Positions 18,601-24,633 of a stretch of DNA of 24,633 bases are shown here, one piece after another. A program made the translations under genes and the position numbers. How positions within the stretch are numbered: the stretch's first letter is position 1; the number at the start of each line of letters is the position of its first letter. Origin of the DNA: Azolla pinnata (Eukaryota > Streptophyta > Polypodiopsida > Salviniales > Salviniaceae). The stretch spans positions 16,142 through 40,774 of the forward strand of contig JBBBWG010027013.1 of the NCBI GenBank assembly GCA_037176905.1, read 5' to 3'. The notes beneath the pieces were generated by a model that saw only the letters and a list, made by a program, of their open reading frames with translations, had not been told where the DNA came from and did not search any database.

Positions 18601-21600
18601 TTATTCATACCCCTTTACAATACAGCTGCCAAGGTAGCAGTGCTCCAGCCATGCACGCCTAGGTTTAGGTCTAGCTCCTGTCGCAGGAACATGAACCCAG
18701 CCACATGACCAGCAGTGCTGTATACAGTATTTATGATCTATTCTGATCATTAGAGAAGAAACCATTAATTAGTGGACAGAAGATGAGATACGTCTGAGTG
18801 ATGGGATGATGTAGTATGATAACGGACAGCCGACAGGACAAAAAGGCCATCTCGTCTCCTTCTTATTGCTCTTGCAGGTATAAAAAGATCAAGATCTGTT
18901 CTCGAACGGCTCTTGCAGGAAGTTATATGACATACTAAGAATATACTCTCAGTAGGGCAACTACACGGTGTAGAGCAATATTCTACATTCTGTTGGTCCC
19001 AAAACATTATCTATAGCCAAGGCGAACCTGCTTAGCTAATTTACACATCATATGAATTATCATTATATAAATAGATATACTCCATGGCTATATGTCAGTT
19101 TGTGTGATCTCAGTTGCCATCATACTATAGTGTATACTATATGTATACTACTCGAAATCGCTGAAAGGAGAACAACAGATATTTCCAATGATATTAACTC
19201 ATAAGACTTGCTTAATCGAAAGAAACATGGGAAATCCCGTGATATTTGAAAAAGAGCATAAAATTTTCCTCTTGAACAATTGTACTCATTTTGAGATCGA
19301 TCACATCTTCCCAAAACAACCGTATTAGACATTGCTCTAGGGCAGGGAACGAGTTTCCATTTTCTATTAATTTAGTGCATTTACATATTAATCAGCAGTC
19401 CCTTATGACCATAGGTTGCCTTATATAGGTATGTGGAAGAACAGAAATATTTTATGGAAATGATACCAAGATTGGCTCTTTGTATGTACAACAAACACAC
19501 TGAATTTATTCTACCTGATCAGACTATTGAAAATCTTTTGCCTGTGATTAGAAAAATATTAGAGATGGAGCGTTCATCTCTCCCCGAATACAAATCTAGG
19601 GATACTTTGGACACATTAATGGCTGTACAAGAACTATAGCTTTGCTCTCTTCAAGACAGGGCTCACAAAATAGATACAAGGGACTTGTATTAAAAAAATG
19701 GGAATATTTAGTCGCATAGATATAGTTAACAGATGTAGCAGTCAATGCCACGTGAGCGGATGTATGACATAAAATAACTGCGTCGTTGATGTAACGGCTG
19801 TATGAAATAGAATATGAAGAAGAAAAGATATGATGACATGATCACTGTACTCGAGACGCGCTTAGCTTCATTTCAGTAGGCACAAAGGCTAGTAGATTAT
19901 ATATATCTTTTTTACAGACATGCATATCGGTACATAGTTACTTCTGATAGGATGTTGGATGATAATAGACGCTGATATGACCTCAACATTGCTGTACATT
20001 GTATCGATTTATATTTTTCTTTGTATTTATTGAGCTAAAAAGTGAAAAGTCGTGTTTAGAGTGATTGAAGAGACGAAGGATTTGACAAGAAGATACATTC
20101 AGTACTTTCCTACCTCAAAAATTAACCAAGATATGTACTCAAGTTTGAGGACAGGTCCCTGTCTTTCCGTCGAAGTTTTAACTCAATTATTAGTACATAA
20201 GTTTAATGGATTAAACCCCTTGTTTATTAATAACCTTTCCTCTCTTCAATAATAAGGCAATAGGATGAAACTTTTTCTATTTGATACTAAGTGAGACTCA
20301 TTTGGGAGATCGTTCACAACGCTTTCAAATATATTCGGATGCTTAATTCTTCTGTACCGATTGCATTTACATCTCTATCTGATCTTGATCTCACCAAAAC
20401 ACCTTTCCTACTTGAACGACCACTAACTTCAGGCCCAATGCTTAAGAGACCTTGAATATGATTTCCTACCCAGTCACACTTGTTTCCAGTACGATAACAA
20501 AGGATTCCATGTATTTATAAGAAGTATTATATAATCGTGGTAATGCACCTTTGCACTCGCAAGCCTGTATCAAAAACCGGGACATTACCCATAGGCAAAG
20601 CACAGACCCTAAGCCCTGATACACAACTTCTATGAGACTTCAATATTAATAATTCATAGCCTACCTACTCGGTCGCTGCTTCAAAGTTAGGTCGTGGATT
20701 GATATCTTCTGGAATAAGTACCAAAGACAGCAACTGTTATGGTTTATAAACAAGCGGACATACAGGACTGTTGGATTTAAAGGTAACATTAACATGGGAC
20801 TCTATATGCGAGCTGTTAAGAGATCTAATCCATTCAAAATTGGGCATGGAAACCGTGGAAGGGAGGAAGAAAGATGTATTAGTGGCTTGTGAAGGACTGC
20901 AACATGGCGCATGAAACCTTTGAGAAGATAAACGGAACCTTGTATATATGCTTGTCGGATTTTACTGGTTGCAGGTTCCGTTCAGTTTAAGATATGGATA
21001 CATATCAACTCCGCATGAATAGATCAAGATATGGATACTCCGCATGAGTATTTAGAGTAGAGGACGATCGACAGGCTAGTTATAATATACATACGCTATG
21101 GCCATACGGAAAAACAAAAGGATCAAGAAACCAGTAACAGAGGACATAATAACTAGATGTGGTAAAACTAGAGAGATTCTTCTGTACTGACAGATGGACA
21201 ATATGCTTCAGTAAATCATACTGCAACATAAAACTGCTAATCCAGGGAGCAATCCATCAACTGTGGTGAGAGATGATCGTCCCTTCCATCGGATTGCATC
21301 CGACCTCATACGGACAAGATTAACGTGTTCCTAATGGTTCCTCAAAATGTCTGAAGTAGTGGAGACTTAACTCATTCCGAAGAATACCTCAGATGATATT
21401 TATTGCAGCTCAGGTGCACTGGACTAGAACTAAACCATTTCTGGATGAATGGAAATCAATCATTTCTTGGCTTGAAACGGAAATACGGAAACGGAAAAAA
21501 AAAACAGATGAATGCCGCAGGCAACTGCGTTGATGTCAGATAACGACATTGCGGTTATAACAATGAGCAATCAGCTGTGGCCGTGGCCAGTACAAGCAAA

Positions 21601-22783
21601 TCTGCTTCCAGCTTCGCCACTATCAGAGACGGAAGAATGTGATCGGTTAGCACCGGTGATTTGCCGCTCTGCATTACAGAAATGACGAGTACAGAATCCT
21701 GATCAGTTAGCACCAGCGAAGCTAGTTACTTGAGGGACGGTGTTCAACGAGGGAGATGTAAAAATATAAACAGAACCTAATTCTTAGATAGGAACTAAGA
21801 ACTTGGTGGAAGAATTCGCAGCAGAGAACAATATCTGCGACGAAGTCGGCAGAGTTCCATATGCTTCAAACTGCAGAGTAAAACGGAACCCCGCTGGTTC
21901 TTTCGTATAACTGTAACTGTGATAATTTGGCTTTAAATATATATGTATGTATGTATACAGCTAGGTAGCTGCAAAGTAAAGACTGCCTAGCTGGTTTTCT
22001 CATATTATTATATGCCTCTCTTCTTCTAACTGCGTTAATCTAACTAAATCTTCACTGTTTTGCTGCCTTTTTCCTTACACTGCTACGCCAGCTGGTCTTA
22101 TCCATAGCTCTACGTAATCAGCCAGCAGTTGGAATGAATCGAGCCAGTTTTTGCTCTCTTCCTCAAGCTCCAGACCAGTTCAAAAACCCGATCAACTGAT
22201 TCAGCTCCCGAAACCATGGCGGACTATTCAACTAGTTAAGTACCTATGGCCGCCTTCCTTAGGTGATGAATTCTCATTGAAGCCCAGGGTAGTCGTAAAG
22301 CCGAGAAGATAGATGCCAGGAAATTGTGAACGAAAGGAAACGTACTGAGGGTTTCCATGGAGAACCGCAACAGACACAGTTTAATTGTGAGAGGAGAAGG
22401 GAAAATGGAGACGGAAGGAGACGGAAAGTGATGGAATCTTCCAAGTTGAAGGAAAGCGTAGAGATCAGGTCTGGTTTCTGCAGGCGATCTGCAAAGGTGC
22501 TACAGATGGTACAGAGGGTAGAGAGATCTGGTTATGGAGATCTGCAGAGACACAAAGCCGTGCAGTTAGTTAGAGACGTGTGTGTTTGTGAGTGTGTGTA
22601 CCTTGGACTAGCGAATTCGAAAAGCTTTCCTTTACTGGAGAAGATAATGACAGCGACTTGAGCATCGCAAAGCACGGACAGATCGTGCGCCTTCTTCAAC
22701 AGGCCTCCTCGCCTCTTCGAGAATGTGACCTGCCTCGTAGCTGCATTCTCGATCCTCTTTATCTTTATCCTTCTCCGAACCAT
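6302..22783 (-). CDS. MIKC-type MADS-box transcription factor (seven exons)
   Basis: Nuclear DNA-binding protein that dimerises and binds CArG boxes. Exons in gene order: 22783-22602, 9831-9750, 9567-9443, 8913-8814, 8137-8096, 7148-6847, 6605-6302. Together they give 378 aa with compatible phases throughout. The MADS domain (1-60) starts [13 protein letters not shown] and contains [32 protein letters not shown] and KGKLFEF. The I region (61-130) follows, then a K domain (about 115-177) with [20 protein letters not shown]. The 100-bp and 42-bp K-box exons are diagnostic of MIKC genes. The tail is long (about 200 aa), Ser/Ala-rich and ends with a basic PKRLKL motif. The I-region start SMQSVLERY recalls SVP-like proteins and the basic C-tail recalls AGL15/AGL18. 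I could not settle the subfamily. Typical MIKC proteins are about 200-270 aa, so this one is long. The C-terminal exons are the least certain part. Confidence 0.88.
6847..7148 (-). CDS. MADS exon 6 (end of K domain, low-complexity C region)
   Basis: Acceptor TTTTTGTGTTGAG|ATGAAT, donor GCTAG|GTCAGC. It starts [18 protein letters not shown] and continues into Ala/Ser/Pro-rich sequence. An internal hexanucleotide repeat (GCATCA)n at about 6937-6970 encodes [10 protein letters not shown]. It occupies the place of the usual 42-bp exon 6 plus exon 7. An alternative acceptor six bases into Val-Ile-Asp would remove three residues and keep the frame. Confidence 0.7.
7265..7315. repeat. Degenerate interstitial telomeric-type repeat
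   Basis: Several CCCTAAA-like units in MADS intron 5 (ACCCTAAAACCCTCAAAA followed by CCCTAAACCC). Another AAACCCTAA-like motif lies at about 7764-7773. Confidence 0.6.
7381..7580. repeat. Unclassified repeat element in MADS intron 5
   Basis: AACGCCCTTTC (7381-7391) is perfectly inverted as GAAAGGGCGTT (7480-7490). TAATAGAGAG-type units repeat at 7403-7436 and at 7526-7576 with a period of about 17-18 bp (GCGTTCTAATAGAGAG, GGCGCTTTGTTAGAGA, GCGTTTTATTAGAGCG). This looks like a non-autonomous mobile element or a local tandem expansion. No transposase was seen. Confidence 0.5.
8096..8137 (-). CDS. MADS exon 5 (42-bp K-box exon)
   Basis: Acceptor GATTTGCAG|GATGAG, donor CAGAAG|GTAAAA. It is exactly 14 codons, [14 protein letters not shown], phase 0 on both sides. 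The length and amphipathic pattern match the conserved 42-bp exon 5 of MIKC genes. Confidence 0.9.
8814..8913 (-). CDS. MADS exon 4 (100-bp K-box exon)
   Basis: Acceptor TTGATTAG|GAGCTT, donor GCAAAAAAG|GTACTA. It is exactly 100 bp, the size conserved in MIKC genes. It encodes [20 protein letters not shown] followed by [13 protein letters not shown], the core of the K domain. The first base completes Arg130. Confidence 0.95.
9145..9420. repeat. Triplicated unit with (CAAG)n in MADS intron 3
   Basis: Three near-identical copies, each with a (CAAG)n run (at about 9154, 9256 and 9358), then CAATCCAATATTAAGAATGA and ATATATGAGCATATG. The GAATGAAT landmark lies at 9185, 9293 and 9383, so the steps are 108 and 90 bp. 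The number of CAAG units differs between copies, as expected for unstable tandem sequence. Confidence 0.9.
9443..9567 (-). CDS. MADS exon 3 (I region to start of K domain, enlarged)
   Basis: Acceptor ATCATATAG|AGCAAT, donor CTGCAAAG|GTACTA, 125 bp, phase 0 to phase 2. It ends [14 protein letters not shown], the first K-domain heptads. MIKC exon 3 is usually 62-65 bp. The extra sequence is an Asn/Ala/Pro-rich stretch at the start ([20 protein letters not shown]). Confidence 0.82.
9750..9831 (-). CDS. MADS exon 2 (I region)
   Basis: Acceptor GCTTTAATTCAG|CATGCA, donor TTCACAC|GTACTG, 82 bp. The first base completes Ser61, then [18 protein letters not shown] follows, a typical I-region start. 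MIKC exon 2 is usually 79 bp. The frame agrees with exons 1 and 3. Confidence 0.85.
13594..13853. repeat. Tandem duplication, about 133-bp unit
   Basis: Two adjacent copies share AAGATTA(G/A)TGCC, TTGATTC(A/G)TT, AAAGTGGGATGCAC and the CTATATTT that follows, up to TTCCTCACA. The AAGTGGGATGCAC landmark lies at 13661 and 13794. Divergence of several percent suggests an old duplication inside the intron. Confidence 0.88.
17606..17836. repeat. Pair of direct repeats of about 43 bp
   Basis: Copies at 17606-17650 and 17795-17836 share AAGGTATAG(T/G) and TTTTCAC, then AGTAACACAAATA. Between them TGTCCCACCAAAA (17662) recurs as TGCCCCACCAAAA (17744). This may be a decayed duplication of a larger unit. 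Confidence 0.7.
19424..19639 (+). pseudogene. Protein-like fragment inside the MADS intron, family unknown
   Basis: An open frame ending at TAG 19637-19639 reads like real protein: [19 protein letters not shown], then [20 protein letters not shown] and [14 protein letters not shown]. It has mixed hydrophobic-charged helical character, unlike the low-complexity frames nearby. TATATAG just before it could be an old acceptor. I do not recognise the family. It may be a captured gene fragment, a transposon-borne piece or chance. Confidence 0.3.
20052..20252 (+). other. Small ORF of unknown origin inside the MADS intron
   Basis: A 66-codon frame beginning [19 protein letters not shown], with balanced composition and a mixed hydrophobic-charged pattern. 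No domain is recognised and no exon borders are seen. The surrounding 20050-20750 is less AT-rich and less repetitive than the rest of the intron, so an inserted or captured segment is possible. Chance remains a reasonable explanation. Confidence 0.2.
22602..22783 (-). CDS. MADS exon 1 (complete MADS domain)
   Basis: ATG at 22783-22781, donor GTCCAAG|GTACAC, 182 bp ending in phase 2, the usual size and phase for this exon. It encodes residues 1-60. Differences from common plant forms: the arm reads MVRRRI rather than MGRGKI, AHDL replaces the usual A-x-EL, and DAQV replaces DAEV. The frame is open for 106 codons upstream, to 23101, so an N-terminal extension is formally possible. Confidence 0.95.
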
Positions 22784-22923
22784 ATCCAGTCTCGCGTGGC
22801 TTTCGGATCCTTTGTTCTGACCTATGATGTCGAGCTTTGCTTGATCCTTGGTTTCCGTCTCTCTTCTTTTGATTGCTAAGGTCTTTCCTTCCGCCGCTGA
22901 ATCCTTTGCCACAGCTTCGGTGT
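22784..22923 (-). other. Probable proximal 5' UTR of the MADS gene
   Basis: Purine-rich, exon-like sequence between a good acceptor (TTTTGTCTCAG|ACACC, AG at 22925-22924) and the MADS start codon. This suggests a 5' UTR exon that follows an intron, with the transcript beginning further upstream. Without transcript data the upstream partner exon cannot be fixed. Confidence 0.4.
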
Positions 22924-23870
22924 CTGAGACAAAATTACAATGAGACAGTTTTCTAAGCTGCTTATGTAGAGAAGTCATGAGAGGTGATCGTTTCTGCAAA
23001 TTCTGCAGAAGAAAGTCCAGATCTAGCATCATAACCGTTTCATTCAAAATATCTCTAGATATTGATTTGTGCTGGTGATGAGTGTCTGTCTGCACATGCA
23101 TAATAAGATTGTGTAAGCAGTTGAGCTGATCAGTTGGCGTTTATGCGATCAAGCATAATCCTGAGTCAGAGAAGATCGATGGAGCGTCTATAGAAGCCGT
23201 AGGTTGGGAATATATATGGATTATATAGTAGTGATCAAGACTAGGGGCCCGGGGCAAGATTCAAGACAGAAATGCGGATGAAACCAAAGGCTGCGAACCA
23301 AAGGCGGATGAAGATATTTTGAAAAGTGCTGCAAGAAACAGTGTTTCCTTGGAAGTAAACAGTGCAGATCACAGTGGGAGCAGCTGGAATCAAAGCTTTC
23401 CATTGGTGACATGATATGATGATTCCTGATAGTACCGGAGAGATTTCTGCACAAACAGTGAAGATGGCAGCTATATAATTGGACTAAATCTAGCTGATAT
23501 TGCGGCATTTGGAGGAGAGTATCTTTCTGCAAATAGAGCGCGGGTTCAGCAAGTGAAGTTTTGATCAAGATGAAAGCCAATGTGTAGCATCTGAAAGGAT
23601 CAGAAATAACGATCAGAGCTATGGTAAGGCATAAGAGAAAGAAGCAGCGAGGCTTATTGAGCAGATCAGAGGAAGCTCCGTCCGCTTCACCACATCGAAG
23701 GACGAGGCTGTGGCAGCTTTCCGGACACCCATCCATGGCGGCGGGAAGATCGCTGTGTACATGAGACGAGGACTTCTCCGCCGCTGCTGCACGTAGGCTG
23801 GGAAAGGCCTGAAGAGGGAGGCGGTTACGAACGGATCCGAAGTAGAGCACGATAGCGGACTCGACGGGAA
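22924..23870 (-). other. Upstream region of the MADS gene, possible leader or leader intron
   Basis: No recognised protein family. A long - strand frame (24282-23221, 353 codons) runs through much of it but has no domain, and its early part is CT-repeat translation. It contains GCCGCCATGGATGG on the - strand (near 23737), a strong Kozak-like context. It is most likely leader or promoter-proximal sequence. Confidence 0.35.
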
Positions 23871-23873
23871 GAT

Positions 23874-23933
23874 TCAAGAAACGGGGAAGAGTTTCTCTTC
23901 GTACAGATCTGGCGCACCTCCGGAAGGAGCCAT
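23874..23933 (-). CDS. Candidate upstream ORF, 19 codons
   Basis: The - strand reads MAPSGGAPDLYEEKLFPVS then stop, in a CTTTCATGGCT context with G at +4. It lies about 1.1 kb upstream of the MADS start, just downstream of a CT/GT-rich stretch typical of plant leaders. If the transcript starts further upstream it would be a uORF. There is no homology evidence. Confidence 0.25.
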   Translation of the reverse strand: MAPSGGAPDLYEEKLFPVS

Positions 23934-23974
23934 GAAAGCTGCGTAATTGGTGGAGGGAAACACACACACAAATG

Positions 23975-24412
23975 CACAGAGAGAGAGAGAGAGAGACGGA
24001 GAGAGAGAGAATCTTACAGGCGGAGCGAGAGGTGTCGGAAGAATTCGAGGAGGCGCGCGTAGAGGAGAAAGGAAGCAAAAGGAATTGCAGGGAGACACGA
24101 GATATGGCGTGAAGTACAGAGAAAGAGAGAGAAGCAGAAGCAGAAGCAGAAGCAGAAGCAGAAGCAGAAGGAGAAGGAGAAGAAGGTGAGGAAATAAAGA
24201 ATGAAGGAAAAGACAGGAAAAGGAAGAGATGCAGACAAGAATGTGCAGAAACCCTAGAATCAGAAGCAGGCTGCAGCAGCACAGAAGAAGAAGAAAGAAG
24301 AAGAAGAAGAAGAAGGACAAAAGAAAAGAAAAGAAAAGAAAAAGAAAAACAGAAAAAAGAAAGGAAAATTTACGGAAAAAAAGAAAAAGAAAAGAGAAGA
24401 AGTGTGAAAGGA
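23975..24412. repeat. Polypurine tract with nested microsatellites (+ strand)
   Basis: Almost all A/G on the + strand, so pyrimidine-rich on the MADS sense strand. It contains (GA)n at 23980-24010, a hexanucleotide (AGAAGC)n at 24131-24166, (AAG)n at 24284-24316 and (AAAAG)n at 24320-24350. It probably overlaps the MADS core promoter or leader, where CT-rich patches and GA-repeat (BPC-type) sites are common in plants. Confidence 0.8.
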
Positions 24413-24456
24413 CAAGGGGCCTTCCCTGGTCCGCCAAGTGTGAAAGCGAGCGCTGC

Positions 24457-24500
24457 TCTTCTCTCTCCTCTCTCCTCTCTCCTCTCTCCTCTCTCCTCTT
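24457..24500. repeat. (CTCTCCT)n heptanucleotide microsatellite
   Basis: About five to six perfect copies of a 7-bp unit (TCTCTCC) within a CT-rich stretch. Confidence 0.85.
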
Positions 24501-24508
24501 ATTGGTGC
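24498..24508 (-). promoter_or_regulatory. Possible CCAAT box of the MADS promoter
   Basis: The - strand reads GCACCAATAAG just upstream of the GA/CT tracts. The position is plausible for a distal promoter element. A single short motif, so weak. Confidence 0.2.
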
Positions 24509-24633
24509 GCGAAAAAAATAACTCTCGTGCCTATCTCATCGCACGTAATAAATTATTATTCAATGTGCCCACAGTTCTATCAAAATCGAAATGTATGCAA
24601 AATCTACAGTATGTACGTATGTACGTTTGTGTG

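Larger units (their letters stand above)
9832..22601 (-). other. MADS intron 1, about 12.8 kb
   Basis: GT at 22601-22600, AG at 9833-9832. It is mostly AT-rich sequence full of stops in all frames, especially 11500-18400. Contents: a 133-bp tandem duplication (13594-13853), a dispersed direct repeat (17606-17836), protein-like fragments on the opposite strand at 19424-19639 and 20052-20252, a short duplicated segment near 20990-21050 (GATATGGATAC with CTCCGCATGA), and a TATG run near 21943. No intact transposon, LTR pair or further MADS exon was recognised. Long first introns in MADS genes often carry cis-regulatory elements, but no specific site can be claimed here. Confidence 0.75.

Noticed and set aside
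23221..24282. 353-codon - strand ORF upstream of the MADS gene
   Set aside because: Its first third translates CT/AGAAGC repeats (Ser/Leu/Ala runs) and the rest is Cys/His/Leu/Ser-rich with no family or domain. Not supported as a protein-coding gene, though its length was noted.

Overview
This is a nuclear genomic window from a land plant, almost certainly a vascular plant. It holds two multi-exon genes with canonical GT-AG introns: a secreted GDSL esterase/lipase on the + strand, and an MIKC-type MADS-box transcription factor on the - strand. TTTAGGG-type interstitial telomeric repeats and a fall in GC from the first to the last GDSL exons also fit a plant. The gradient is a weak hint of a monocot. 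I cannot name the species. Nothing in the window looks bacterial, viral or CRISPR-like.

Layout. 1-440: unique sequence with a long imperfect hairpin at 182-391. 440-1240: a 45-bp minisatellite that ends about 40 bp before the GDSL start codon. 1260-4892: the GDSL gene in five exons, predicted 384 aa. Intron 2 carries a second minisatellite (35-bp period) and intron 3 a third, diverged repeat. 4893-6301: tail-to-tail space between the two convergent genes, including the probable MADS 3' UTR. 6302-22783: the MADS-box gene, seven coding exons on the - strand, predicted 378 aa. The six downstream exons sit between 9831 and 6302. The MADS-domain exon lies far away at 22783-22602, across a first intron of about 12.8 kb. 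22784-24520: probable MADS leader and promoter, very pyrimidine-rich on the gene strand, with possible upstream ORFs.

I built both gene models by hand from splice consensus, reading phase and family motifs. In both, every junction keeps the frame. The MADS gene also has the diagnostic 100-bp and 42-bp K-box exons. The two genes have no evident functional link and face each other with their 3' ends.

The most interesting points are: (a) the hairpin at 182-391, a candidate MIRNA precursor or foldback element; (b) local minisatellites of different period but shared vocabulary around the first GDSL exons, rich in CATGCA and in alternating purine-pyrimidine; (c) a 129-bp frame-neutral first GDSL intron; (d) a GPI-anchor-like tail on the GDSL protein; and (e) a MADS protein with an unusual N-terminal arm, an enlarged I-region exon and a long low-complexity C-terminus.
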